Source: a virus
Virus record (IMG/VR): IMGVR_UViG_3300028829_003582
Location: 1 to 48,241 of that record
Reading direction: 5' to 3' (one strand)
DNA length: 48,241 nucleotides
The position numbers were made by a program, and so were the translations under genes. Below, piece by piece: positions 20,128 to 28,334 of this stretch. Positions within the stretch are counted from its first letter, which is position 1; every line of letters begins with the position of its first letter. Below the pieces are notes generated by a model. The model had not been told where the DNA came from. It did not search any database and saw only the letters and a program-made list of their open reading frames with translations.

Positions 20128-20368
20128 GTTGTACAAGGTAGTCCCGACACCTTATCTGGATGAGGAGGTCGGCTACTACGTCAAGGCAGGCGAGGAGGAT
20201 GTTAAACAATGGGCGCACGAAAATGGTTTCGTCATGGTCCCGGTGGCCAACCGAAAGAACCTGAAGGTGGCGGTGGGTGCGATCAGCGACGCGCTGGGCG
20301 ACCACCCTGGTGGGTCTGGCTCCACCCCCGATGGTGGCGGCTCCGACATTCATGGGCCCACGCAGTAA
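20120..20368 (+). CDS. Hypothetical protein (82 aa) overlapping the next gene
   Basis: ATG 20120, near the end of the preceding gene. Short alpha/beta protein with a disordered Gly/Ser tail (DHPGGSGSTPDGGGSD). The tail is the region shared with the next gene in another frame (160-base overlap), so its low complexity may reflect the overprint. No family recognised. Confidence 0.5.
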   Translation: MTELYKVVPTPYLDEEVGYYVKAGEEDVKQWAHENGFVMVPVANRKNLKVAVGAISDALGDHPGGSGSTPDGGGSDIHGPTQ

Positions 20369-20604
20369 GGCGTTGGCGCAGCAACCGCGGCTTTCCTTTT
20401 GAGGGCGACAGGTTTGGGTGGGAGCTGGACTTGAGGATGTATGCGATGCGCTGCGGTGTGTCGCCGGGCAGCTGGACAACGGTTCCCCCTGTCGCAGGGT
20501 GGTACCCCCACCACAACATGCCTGATGACCTCAAGGTCTTTATCGTAACGCTACGGATGACGGACCCGCCGCGTTACAAACTAATCACAAAATTCTGGGA
20601 GTAA
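20209..20604 (+). CDS. Hypothetical protein (131 aa), overprinted start
   Basis: ATG 20209 with AGGAGG ten bases upstream, inside the preceding gene. The first 50 residues are Gly/Pro/Trp/Arg-rich (PPWWVWLHPRWWRLRHSW), the rest an ordinary soluble sequence ending KLITKFWE. An internal start near 20437 is possible but its SD is too close. It ends two bases before the DNA polymerase ATG. Confidence 0.5.
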   Translation: MGARKWFRHGPGGQPKEPEGGGGCDQRRAGRPPWWVWLHPRWWRLRHSWAHAVRRWRSNRGFPFEGDRFGWELDLRMYAMRCGVSPGSWTTVPPVAGWYPHHNMPDDLKVFIVTLRMTDPPRYKLITKFWE

Positions 20605-20606
20605 CC

Positions 20607-22541
20607 ATGGATACCATCACACTGGATTGGGAAACCTACTACGACAGGGAGTACTCCCTGTCGAAGATGACGACGCAGGCCTACATACTGGACCCTCGCT
20701 TCGAGGAGATCGGTATCGGCATCAAGTGGAACAACGAGCCAACCCGTTGGGAATCCTTCAAGGATCGGGATGGGTACCGCCGGCTGTTCGAGGAGTACGA
20801 GTGGGATAAGTCAGCGGTGCTGGCACACAACACCATGTTCGATGGTGCGATCCTGTCCTTCCACTATGGCATCGCCCCCAAGCTGTGGCTCGACACACTC
20901 AGCATGGCCCGCCCCTACTTCGGCACCACTGTGGGCGGATCACTGGCCCGGGTGGCTCAGATCCTGGGCATAGGGGAGAAGGGTACTGAGGTGGTGCAGG
21001 CGCTGGGCAAGAACCGTGCTGCGTTCAGTCCGCAGGAGCTGGCTCAGTATGGGCGGTACTGTGTCAACGACGTGGAACTATGCCGCAAGATATTCAACAT
21101 CCTGATGCAGGGTGGGCGGGCAGCTGACGGCACACCACTGCCACCCTTCCCGAAGTCGGAGCTGATGCTGGTCGACCAGACCATCCGCATGTACACCGAG
21201 CCGAGTATCGAACTGGACAAGGCGTTGCTGGTTGATCACCTCAAGTCCACCAAGCAGCGCAACCAAGAAGCACTGCGCTCAGTCATTACAGTGGCGGCGA
21301 AGAACAACCCCACTGTAGCCAACATGATTGTGAAGGAACGCATGAAGGGTGAGAAGGGCAAGTCGATCAGGCAGATGCTGATGTCCAACCCCTTCTTTGC
21401 TGAACTGCTGTACGAGGCTGGCGTTGAGCCACCGACCAAGATCAGCCCGACCACCGGTAAGACCACCCTCGCGTTCGCCAAGTCAGACAAGGCGTTCACC
21501 GAGCTGCTGGAGCATGACAGTGATGCAGTACGTGCGCTGGTCGAGGCCCGGCTGAAGGTGAAGTCCACTATCGAAGAGACAAGGACTCAGCGGTTCATTG
21601 ACATGGCGGACCACGGCCCCATGCCGGTGCCTCTGGCCTACTGCGGTGCCTACCAGACGTGGCGCTGGTCAGGTCAGGACAAGCTGAACATGCAGAACCT
21701 GCCCCGTGGTGGTGTACTGCGCAAGGCAATGCGGGCACGAGAAGGTGAGAAGCTGGTTGTGGTTGACTCATCCAACATCGAGCTGCGCGTGAACCACACA
21801 CTGGCTGGGCAGATGGATTCGGTCGAGGCATTCCGTGATGGTCGTGACCTGTACTGTGAGTTCGCATCCATCCTGTTCGGTCGCACTGTCACCAAGGCAG
21901 ACAAGGACGAGCGTATGCTGGGCAAGCTGGCCCACCTGTCGCTGGGGTATGGCTGTGGTTGGGAGAAGTTCAAGCACATCTGCCGCATGAACGGGGTGAA
22001 GCTGGATGACAGCGAGGCGGAGCGCATCGTGAAGTTGTGGCGCAACACCTACTCCAAGATCCCTGCCTTGTGGCGCAAGTGTGACCGTGCCCTGACCGAT
22101 ATGATGATGGGTGCCAAGACTCGGGTCGATGACAAAGGCCTGATCTGCACCACCCATGAGCGACTGATCACCCCACCCTGCCACTTCATCCGGTTCCCTG
22201 AGTTGGAGAAGGATGACCAAGGCGAGTGGACATACAAGAACCGCAACGCCCGCAAGAAAACCTACGGCGCCAACATCGTGGAGAACGTGTGCCAGCACCT
22301 GGCCCGCAACATCATCGCTGACCAGTGGTTGAGGGCCAGCGCATGGTGCGCCAAGAATGCACCGGGGTTCCGTGTCCTCCTGCAGGTACACGATGAGATC
22401 GTGTTGTCTGGCCCTGAAGAACAGGCCGAGGACGTACTGGCAGCGGTGATCAAGATCATGAAGACCCCGCCGGTATGGTGGCCAGAGATCCCGCTTGATG
22501 CTGAGGGTGATGCGGCCTACTGCTACGGTGACGCCAAGTGA
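20607..22541 (+). CDS. DNA polymerase, family A, with 3'-5' exonuclease
   Basis: 644 residues. Exonuclease motifs: TLDWE with Asp7/Glu9, AHNTMFDGA (Exo II), YGRYCVNDVELC (Exo III). Polymerase motifs: A, VVVDSSNIELR with Asp387; B, R436xxxK440…Y448G449; C, VHDE with His595-Asp596-Glu597. No 5'-nuclease domain, as in T7-type replicative polymerases. The position 440 Lys and 448 Tyr that contact the incoming nucleotide are present. First gene of the replication/recombination block. Motif B has Leu where many family members have Phe two residues before the Gly-Tyr. Confidence 0.95.
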   Translation: MDTITLDWETYYDREYSLSKMTTQAYILDPRFEEIGIGIKWNNEPTRWESFKDRDGYRRLFEEYEWDKSAVLAHNTMFDGAILSFHYGIAPKLWLDTLSMARPYFGTTVGGSLARVAQILGIGEKGTEVVQALGKNRAAFSPQELAQYGRYCVNDVELCRKIFNILMQGGRAADGTPLPPFPKSELMLVDQTIRMYTEPSIELDKALLVDHLKSTKQRNQEALRSVITVAAKNNPTVANMIVKERMKGEKGKSIRQMLMSNPFFAELLYEAGVEPPTKISPTTGKTTLAFAKSDKAFTELLEHDSDAVRALVEARLKVKSTIEETRTQRFIDMADHGPMPVPLAYCGAYQTWRWSGQDKLNMQNLPRGGVLRKAMRAREGEKLVVVDSSNIELRVNHTLAGQMDSVEAFRDGRDLYCEFASILFGRTVTKADKDERMLGKLAHLSLGYGCGWEKFKHICRMNGVKLDDSEAERIVKLWRNTYSKIPALWRKCDRALTDMMMGAKTRVDDKGLICTTHERLITPPCHFIRFPELEKDDQGEWTYKNRNARKKTYGANIVENVCQHLARNIIADQWLRASAWCAKNAPGFRVLLQVHDEIVLSGPEEQAEDVLAAVIKIMKTPPVWWPEIPLDAEGDAAYCYGDAK

Positions 22542-22744
22542 AGTGGAGCTGCGGAGTACACAACTGCGGCGACGGTAACTGTGTGCACAAACTGTTGACT
22601 GAATCGTGCCCCGTGTGTGGGCACCGGCTGGTCGAAGTCACAACAACGGGGTTCATATTCTGCAGCAACCATGCGGCGCTGTGTGAGTATGAACGCCCAC
22701 CAGAGAAGGAGGCATCATGCCTGCATGGTCATACTCAGCACTGA
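22538..22744 (+). CDS. Small zinc-ribbon-like protein (68 aa)
   Basis: GTG 22538 overlapping the polymerase stop as GTGA. Two or three Cys pairs (CGVHNC, CPVCGH, and a later Cys/His) suggest a zinc-binding fold; about seven Cys in 68 residues. Overlaps the nuclease gene downstream by 28 bases. Perhaps a replication accessory, from context only. Confidence 0.55.
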   Translation: MKWSCGVHNCGDGNCVHKLLTESCPVCGHRLVEVTTTGFIFCSNHAALCEYERPPEKEASCLHGHTQH

Positions 22745-23376
22745 GTTCATTTGAAACCTGCCCTCGTCGGCACTTCCTCACCCGGGTATCCAAGGCAGTT
22801 AAGGAACCTGAATCGGAGGCGCTGCGCTGGGGGAACTACGTACACAAAGCGTTGGAGGATCGCCTGAAAGACAGCAAGCCGCTGCCTACCACACTCAGTA
22901 CTCACGAGGCGTTCTGTCAGAAGGTCGAGTCGATTGAGGATGCCAAGCTGCTGGTCGAGTACGAGGCGGCCATCACCAAGGAGTTCCAGCCAACGGGTTG
23001 GTGGGATCGCAACGTGTGGTGCCGGTCCAAGTGGGACTTGGGCATCCTGAAGGGTAACGCCCTTGGGATCTACGACTGGAAGACAGGCAAGCGCAAGCTG
23101 GACATCGACCAGATGGAACTGTTCGCACTGAGTGCATTCATCCATATCCCTGACGTTGAAGTCGTGACATCCGGGTACGTGTGGCTGAAGGACAAGAAGA
23201 TCGACCGCGAGAAGTTCCGCCGAGACCAAGCCCCGGAGATCTGGAGCCGGTGGCTGCCGAGGGTTGAGCGGTTTGATCAGGCGTTTGCCCAGAACAAGTG
23301 GCCGGCCAAGCCATCGGGGCTGTGCCGCAAGTGGTGCCCGGTAGGCAAGCACAACTGCGAGCACTGCGGGGAGTGA
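22717..23376 (+). CDS. Cas4-like PD-(D/E)XK nuclease
   Basis: 219 residues. N-terminal SYSALSSFETCPRRHF with Cys15, His43 in GNYVHKALE, Asp107 (KWDLG), the catalytic pair Asp120-x-Lys122 in IYDWKTG, a QMELFA motif (Gln132), and a C-terminal cluster Cys203/207/214/217. These are the RecB/Cas4-type nuclease residues with a probable Fe-S cluster. No CRISPR array is near; like other phage copies it more likely serves recombination or end processing, between polymerase and helicase genes. Confidence 0.88.
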   Translation: MPAWSYSALSSFETCPRRHFLTRVSKAVKEPESEALRWGNYVHKALEDRLKDSKPLPTTLSTHEAFCQKVESIEDAKLLVEYEAAITKEFQPTGWWDRNVWCRSKWDLGILKGNALGIYDWKTGKRKLDIDQMELFALSAFIHIPDVEVVTSGYVWLKDKKIDREKFRRDQAPEIWSRWLPRVERFDQAFAQNKWPAKPSGLCRKWCPVGKHNCEHCGE

Positions 23377-23380
23377 GGCG

Positions 23381-23593
23381 ATGAACCGTAACCCCCTGCT
23401 GCGAGAGCACCACTGGAACAGCACGCTGCCACCCGTGGACGTGGATGTGTTGGTGGCGCTGAACGATGGCACGGTGTGGAAAGTACACCGCAAGACCTGG
23501 CTGCGCAGCTACAAGGACGACCCCGAGTACCGGTGCGCCACGACCGGCCACGCCATTGATGTAGAACAAGTGATTGGGTGGCGATATGTATAA
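23381..23593 (+). CDS. Hypothetical protein (70 aa)
   Basis: ATG 23381, four bases after the nuclease stop, GGAG in the preceding codons. Small beta-rich soluble protein (PPVDVDVLVALNDGTVWKV), ending GWRYV; resembles short phage 'DUF551'-like proteins in layout, but I am not sure. Overlaps the next gene by eight bases. Confidence 0.55.
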   Translation: MNRNPLLREHHWNSTLPPVDVDVLVALNDGTVWKVHRKTWLRSYKDDPEYRCATTGHAIDVEQVIGWRYV

Positions 23594-23882
23594 CCCACAG
23601 GCACAAGCATCATTCAATCTGGCAGAGCTGCTGGATCTGATGGTGACCATCGAGGTGGGTGTGCTGTTGCGCCCCATCGAGAACCCGCACACCGTTGCCC
23701 GGCAGATCAGTCGAGCACTGCTGGATACATGGCCCATCCGGGCTGTATCAAACCGAGAAACCCTTGTCGCGTTGTCAACCATGAGGCATGCGTACAACGG
23801 CGTGAAGGCAGGGACCAAACATCTGGAGACTGAATATGAATACTGCACACCTCAGGAATATGTCCGACGCCGAGTTCGTTAG
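23586..23882 (+). CDS. Hypothetical helical protein (98 aa)
   Basis: ATG 23586 overlapping the previous stop. Helical, mixed charge, no motif. Its last 47 bases overlap the start region of the next ORF, and the final residues (LETEYEY…) read through that gene's SD. Confidence 0.5.
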   Translation: MYNPQAQASFNLAELLDLMVTIEVGVLLRPIENPHTVARQISRALLDTWPIRAVSNRETLVALSTMRHAYNGVKAGTKHLETEYEYCTPQEYVRRRVR

Positions 23883-24009
23883 GGTCATCGGCGCTGACTT
23901 GGACAACAACGCGGACCCAGTGCTGGTTGAGGCCATCGACAGGTTGGACAACCACGTCCGCAACTGCCCACAGATCGAACCGGAGAACCCCAATGGCTCA
24001 GACACCTGA
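23836..24009 (+). CDS. Small acidic protein (57 aa)
   Basis: ATG 23836 with SD CTGGAGACT seven bases upstream. Acidic, helical peptide (MNTAHLRNMSD…) ending NGSDT, overlapping the VRR-NUC start by 17 bases. Leader nearly identical to that of 16496 (CTGGAGACTGA-TATGA). No function recognised. Confidence 0.55.
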   Translation: MNTAHLRNMSDAEFVRVIGADLDNNADPVLVEAIDRLDNHVRNCPQIEPENPNGSDT

Positions 24010-24352
24010 AGGCCGCGTCAAAGATGCGGTAAAGAAACTGCTGAAGTCCCGAGGCATCTGGTATTACATGCCAGTGCAGAATGGTATGGGCGTGGTTGGT
24101 ATCCCTGATATCATCGCCTGCTGGGATGGATTGTTCCTCGCCATTGAGACCAAGGCACCACTCAAAAACCCTACCACCCTGGCCCAGCGTTGGAACAAGG
24201 CCACCCCCAACCAGCAGCGCAGGATCGAAGAGATCAACGCAGCAGGCGGGCTGGCTTTGGTTGTCGACGACGTTGAGCAGGTACGTGCCATACTGGACCA
24301 CCCCATGATCGCTGCCGTTGCACGAGCATCACTGGGCGGGCAGCCACAGTAA
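23993..24352 (+). CDS. VRR-NUC domain nuclease
   Basis: 119 residues from ATG 23993 with GGAG SD. The nuclease signature is clear: GIPDI with Asp39, CWDGLFLAIETKAP with Glu52 and Lys54, and TPNQQRRI with Gln74. VRR-NUC proteins of phages are stand-alone PD-(D/E)XK enzymes, often beside SNF2-type helicases, and are thought to resolve or trim branched DNA. Directly precedes the helicase gene. Confidence 0.9.
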   Translation: MAQTPEGRVKDAVKKLLKSRGIWYYMPVQNGMGVVGIPDIIACWDGLFLAIETKAPLKNPTTLAQRWNKATPNQQRRIEEINAAGGLALVVDDVEQVRAILDHPMIAAVARASLGGQPQ

Positions 24353-24365
24353 CAGGAGGTTTATC

Positions 24366-25982
24366 GTGATCGTAGTCCCGCAGAAGAAGGCGCTCATCCT
24401 GAAGCTGCGCGACCCGAGCAAGGTTGTATCGGTACTACCAAAGTCCAAGGTGGTGAACTACAAGGGACAGCAGCTGCTTGCTGTCCCTCACCGCCGGGAT
24501 GAGGTTAAGTTCCTGCGCAACATTGGTCTGGATGCGCCCAGTCCCGCTGAGTATTACTACCAGTGGTCAGGGATGCGTGACCCATTCCACACCCAGCGCA
24601 AGACCGTAGGGTTCCTGACACTATACAGCCGGGCGTACTGCCTCAACGGCATGGGTACCGGCAAGACCTTGAGTGCGTTGTGGGCAGCGGATTACCTGCG
24701 CAAGCAAAAGCTGATCAAGAAGATCCTCGTGGTGGCCCCGCTATCCACGCTGGAACGGACATGGGCCGACGAGGTATGGCAGCACTTCCCCCATCTGGAG
24801 GCGGTGGTACTGCACGGCTCCCGGGATCGGCGGCTGAAGTTACTGGCGTCCGACGCTGACATCTACATCGTGAACCACCACGGTCTTGAGATCTTGGAGA
24901 AGGATCTGGCCAAGCGGGCGGACATTGACCTCATCATCATTGATGAGCTGGCTGTGTACCGTAACGCTCAGACCAAGATGTGGAAGGCAGCCAACCGGAT
25001 CTGCAACCAGCAACACCCACGTAGTGTGTGGGGTTTGACGGGCACACCGATACCGAACTCACCAACCGATGCGTTCGGGCAGATCAGGCTGGTTACCCCG
25101 AACCAAGTGCCCAAGTATTTCAACCGCTTCAGGGACATGCTGATGCGACAGGTCAACCAGTTCATCTGGGTACCACGCAACGACGCCGTGGATCAGGTGC
25201 ACTCCCTGATGCAGCCGAGCATTCGGTTCTCACTCGATGAGTGTACTGACTTGCCCCCGCAGGTTGTGGTGCAGCGTCAGGCTGAGCTGAGCCCCGAGCA
25301 GAAGCGGGCGTACAAGGACATGTTCGACAAGCTCAAGGCCGAGCACGATGGCGGCGAGATCATGGCCGTCAACGAGGCGGTCAAGGCAGGCAAGCTGCTG
25401 CAGATCTGCTGCGGTGTGGTGTACGACGTGAACGGCGCCGACGTGGTGCTGCCCATGCCCAACCGACTGGCGATCGTGGATGAGTTGATCGAGGAGTCAG
25501 AGGGCAAGGTCATCATATTCGTACCGTTCACCGGGGCGCTCAATGCGGTAGCCGAACATGTGTCCAAGACCCTGAGCGTTACACCCGAGCACAAGTCGCA
25601 GCTGTCAGCGGCCCGCATGAAAGGCGAGCGGGTAATCAACGAGACCACAGCTGTCGTCGACGGGTCCGTATCCAAGAACAAGCGAGACCAGATCTTCGGG
25701 GACTTCCAGAAAGCGCAGTACCCCCGAGTGCTGGTGGCCCAGCCTGCGACCATGAGCCACGGCCTGACCCTGACTGCAGGCACGACCATCATCTGGTTCG
25801 CACCGACACACAGCAACGAGACATTCGAGCAGGCCAATGCCCGAGTACGGCGGCCGGGGCAGACACGATCCACCGTGATCGCCTGCATATCCGGCTCAGC
25901 TATTGAGGACAAGTGCTACACCCGACTGAAGAACCGCCAGTCAACCCAGGGTGTGTTACTTGATATGTTTAAATCCACTTGA
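24366..25982 (+). CDS. SNF2-family DEAD/DEAH-like helicase
   Basis: 538 residues from GTG 24366 with AGGAGG SD. RecA-like domain 1: Walker A NGMGTGKT (about 94-101), motif II IIIDELA (Asp193-Glu194), LTGTP. Domain 2: KVIIFVPFTG, MSHGLTLT, and the arginine-finger region ARVRRPGQTR near the C-terminus. Phage SNF2 proteins of this size translocate on DNA in replication or recombination. Followed by a TTAACA-rich leader. Confidence 0.9.
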   Translation: MIVVPQKKALILKLRDPSKVVSVLPKSKVVNYKGQQLLAVPHRRDEVKFLRNIGLDAPSPAEYYYQWSGMRDPFHTQRKTVGFLTLYSRAYCLNGMGTGKTLSALWAADYLRKQKLIKKILVVAPLSTLERTWADEVWQHFPHLEAVVLHGSRDRRLKLLASDADIYIVNHHGLEILEKDLAKRADIDLIIIDELAVYRNAQTKMWKAANRICNQQHPRSVWGLTGTPIPNSPTDAFGQIRLVTPNQVPKYFNRFRDMLMRQVNQFIWVPRNDAVDQVHSLMQPSIRFSLDECTDLPPQVVVQRQAELSPEQKRAYKDMFDKLKAEHDGGEIMAVNEAVKAGKLLQICCGVVYDVNGADVVLPMPNRLAIVDELIEESEGKVIIFVPFTGALNAVAEHVSKTLSVTPEHKSQLSAARMKGERVINETTAVVDGSVSKNKRDQIFGDFQKAQYPRVLVAQPATMSHGLTLTAGTTIIWFAPTHSNETFEQANARVRRPGQTRSTVIACISGSAIEDKCYTRLKNRQSTQGVLLDMFKST

Positions 25983-26013
25983 CAAGTGGTTAACACCTGT
26001 TAACCTGTTAACA
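25979..26013 (+). promoter_or_regulatory. TTAACA operator cluster, possible promoter for the 26034-27981 genes
   Basis: TTGACA (25979-25984, perfect -35) is followed by TTAACA-CC-TGTTAA (25990-26003) and a further TGTTAACA (26006-26013). No good -10 is present at the usual distance (TAACCT at 26001 is the best), so this may be an activated promoter or an operator only. Confidence 0.45.
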
Positions 26014-26033
26014 CCACCACAAGGAGACACACC

Positions 26034-26429
26034 ATGAGCATGCGAGTCGATGACCTCGTAGCCAAGTACGTTGAGCTACGGGATAAGAAGTCTGCCATGA
26101 AGAAGCAGTTCGATGAGAAGATGAAGCCGTTGAACAAAGCGATGGAGCAGATCGAAGCGGCCCTGTTGAAGACCTCGATCGCCACCGGTATCGAGAGCTT
26201 CAAGACTGGCTCAGGCACAGCCTACGTAGCCACCCAGACCAGCGCATCCATCGCTGATTGGGATTCATACCGCGACTTCCTTGATTCCCTGCCGGAGGAA
26301 GAACGCTGGTACTACGTGGACAAGCGAGCCAACAAAACCGCCATTGAGCAGTACAAGCAAGACAACAGCGACCTGCCTCCGGGCATCAACTGGTCGGAAC
26401 GTCGCACTATCAACGTTAGGAGATCGTAA
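26034..26429 (+). CDS. Hypothetical coiled-coil protein upstream of SSB-like gene
   Basis: 131 residues; ATG 26034 with AAGGAG SD. N-terminal half a Lys/Glu-rich coiled coil (VELRDKKSAMKKQFDEKM), then a beta-type part and a DFLDSLPEEERW string. Coiled-coil proteins in this position are often called Gam-like in phages, but I see no proof. Directly overlaps the next start (TAATG). Confidence 0.62.
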   Translation: MSMRVDDLVAKYVELRDKKSAMKKQFDEKMKPLNKAMEQIEAALLKTSIATGIESFKTGSGTAYVATQTSASIADWDSYRDFLDSLPEEERWYYVDKRANKTAIEQYKQDNSDLPPGINWSERRTINVRRS

Positions 26430-26734
26430 TGAGCGCTGAACATGACAAAGAAGCACAGGCCCTGATGGATGCCCACCAAGCTGAGATCAGTCAGTTGATC
26501 GACGGGCTGAACGCCTTGTACGAAGGGCACGACATCCGCGCAGTAGTCGCCGCCTCTGAAGCAGGCTTCGCTGCCGCCCTGGCGCAGTTTATCGTCACTG
26601 CGGCCGAGTCCAATCAGGAGCGGCAGGAACTGCTGGAGCAGGTGGTGGGTAACCTCGTTGGTAACATCGCCCGCCACATCTTCGACGAACACCAGATTGC
26701 ACAGCCGCAGTCTGACATCATTCTGAAAGCATAA
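26429..26734 (+). CDS. Hypothetical acidic helical protein (101 aa)
   Basis: ATG 26429, coupled to the previous gene (TAATG), AGGAG SD. Acidic helices, no motif, ends 11 bases before the SSB-like gene. Perhaps a cofactor of the replication block. Confidence 0.58.
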   Translation: MSAEHDKEAQALMDAHQAEISQLIDGLNALYEGHDIRAVVAASEAGFAAALAQFIVTAAESNQERQELLEQVVGNLVGNIARHIFDEHQIAQPQSDIILKA

Positions 26735-26745
26735 GGAGCTACACC

Positions 26746-27981
26746 ATGAGCAACATCATTCCTTTCTCTGAGTCATCGCTGCCGGCTCACCTGCGCAAAG
26801 ATAGCAACGAGACCTTGGCTGATGACCTGATCGTCAGTGGCGGTGGGTTCCCGGTCATGTCCATCAAGGGCAAGGTGTTCACCATCAAGCGCGGTGATGA
26901 GGACACCATCCTGATGCGCCCGGATGACGACGAGACCCCGGCCTCCGGTATCGAGGTTGTGCTGCTGCGCGCCCAGAAGGCTGTGACCAAGACCTTCTAC
27001 TCCACCGGCTACACTGATGGCGCTGACGCCAAGCCGACCTGCTACTCCAATGACGGCATCGCTCCGGCGGCTGACGCTGAGGACCCGCAGTGCAACAAGT
27101 GCGCTATCTGCCCGCACAACCAGTGGGGTTCGCGTATCACTGACAACGGCAAAGAAGCCAAGGCTTGTCAGGATAACAAGCGTATCGCCATCGCAGCTCC
27201 CGGCACCATCAATGACCCGATGCTGCTGCGCATCCCGCCGGGATCTTTCAAGGCACTGACCGAGTACGCCAAGCTGCTGAAAACCCGCGGCCTTGACTAC
27301 AACATGGTGCTGACCCGTGTGTCCTTCGAGGCAGCGGCAGCGGTACCGCAGCTGAAGTTCAAGCCGATGGGATTCCTCGACGCCGCGACCTACGAGAAGG
27401 TCAAGGCTGAGTTCAATTCGGATCTGGTGCAGGACATCATCGGTATCACCGGTGCCCCGGTACCGCCCGTTGCTGAGGACACCCCCGCCGGCGACGCTGT
27501 TGACAGCGAGGCTGCACGCAAGGCCAAGCAGGACGCCATTGCCAAGGCCAAGGCTGAGGACGCCAAGGCCAAGGCTGAGGAAGCCAAGGCTGAGGAAGCC
27601 AAGGCTGAGGAAGCCAAGGCCCCGCCTAAGAAGCGTGCTCCGGCTAAGACAACTGAGGCGCCGAAGCGTGAGTTGAAGCTTACCCAGGCAGCCATCGACG
27701 AAGGCTACACACTCAAGGACTTCAAGGATGATGAGTGGCACGATGACGACATCGTGGCTGAAGGTTGGGCCGAGTGGGTTGAGGTAGAGGCCAAGGCACC
27801 GCCGAAGAAACGCGCGCCTGCCAAGAAAGCCCCGGCCAAGAAAGCCCCGGCCAAGAAAGCCCCCGAGGCTGAGCCGGAAGCTGCCGAGACCAAACAGGCA
27901 GACTCGCTGGTGGATGTGCCGGTCGATGACGCCCTGGCCGACGCACTGGCTGAGCTGGACGACCTGAACTTCGACGACTAA
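26746..27981 (+). CDS. SSB-like DNA-binding protein with lysine-rich repeats and acidic tail
   Basis: 411 residues; ATG 26746, AAGGAG SD. Globular N-terminal region (about 1-245) with a cysteine cluster at 99, 116, 119, 122 and 141 (CNKCAICPHN), compatible with a zinc site. Then AKAEE repeats (about 262-286), a small folded segment (YTLKDFKDDEWHDDD), KAPAKKAP repeats, and an acidic end (LAELDDLNFDD), the tail type with which SSBs recruit partners. SSB role inferred from tail and context. Confidence 0.65.
   Translation: MSNIIPFSESSLPAHLRKDSNETLADDLIVSGGGFPVMSIKGKVFTIKRGDEDTILMRPDDDETPASGIEVVLLRAQKAVTKTFYSTGYTDGADAKPTCYSNDGIAPAADAEDPQCNKCAICPHNQWGSRITDNGKEAKACQDNKRIAIAAPGTINDPMLLRIPPGSFKALTEYAKLLKTRGLDYNMVLTRVSFEAAAAVPQLKFKPMGFLDAATYEKVKAEFNSDLVQDIIGITGAPVPPVAEDTPAGDAVDSEAARKAKQDAIAKAKAEDAKAKAEEAKAEEAKAEEAKAPPKKRAPAKTTEAPKRELKLTQAAIDEGYTLKDFKDDEWHDDDIVAEGWAEWVEVEAKAPPKKRAPAKKAPAKKAPAKKAPEAEPEAAETKQADSLVDVPVDDALADALAELDDLNFDD
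27820..27854 (+). repeat. 35-bp dispersed inverted repeat (copy in SSB-like gene)
   Basis: Identical to the reverse complement of 41242-41276; encodes AKKAPAKKAP-type repeats. Together the two copies would form an inverted repeat able to recombine. Confidence 0.8.
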
Positions 27982-28031
27982 TCACCCCGATGGGGGGCTG
28001 CGCATCCCTTACCACGCAGACCGGAGGACTT

Positions 28032-28298
28032 ATGGAATACTCAAGCGAAGATATGGACCGGATCATGACAGCGTCAAAGCTGGGCCAGTCCGACGTAGCC
28101 CGCTTGCTGGGGGTATCACGCATCACCGTGTACAACTGGCTGAAAGGCGGCGAACCACACAAACTACTCCGCACCAAGGTGCACAAACTGTTCGGGGCGC
28201 TGGACCGTGCAACCGAAGCCGGAGACCTACCGATCCTCGACCGAAAGCTGGACGAGCGCAACACGAAACTTGTTGCCATAGTCCGCCGGCATCTATGA
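28032..28298 (+). CDS. Cro/CI-type HTH regulator
   Basis: 88 residues from ATG 28032, GGAGG SD. Classic HTH: GQSDVARLLGVSRITVYNWLKGGEPHK. Small size without a dimerisation/peptidase domain is Cro-like. As the simplest repressor in the genome, it is the best guess for the protein that reads the TTAACA palindromes, though only experiment can tell. Sits between the SSB-like and primase-helicase genes. Confidence 0.8.
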   Translation: MEYSSEDMDRIMTASKLGQSDVARLLGVSRITVYNWLKGGEPHKLLRTKVHKLFGALDRATEAGDLPILDRKLDERNTKLVAIVRRHL

Positions 28299-28334
28299 TG
28301 GCAGTTTAATCGGGGTTATTAGCGGGGTGATGTA

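Noticed and set aside
26773-27741. Long antisense frame opposite the SSB-like gene (322 codons)
   Set aside because: Product is a Leu/Gly-rich mirror of the repetitive lysine/glutamate codons; the plus strand has the SD, zinc-site pattern and coupled neighbours.
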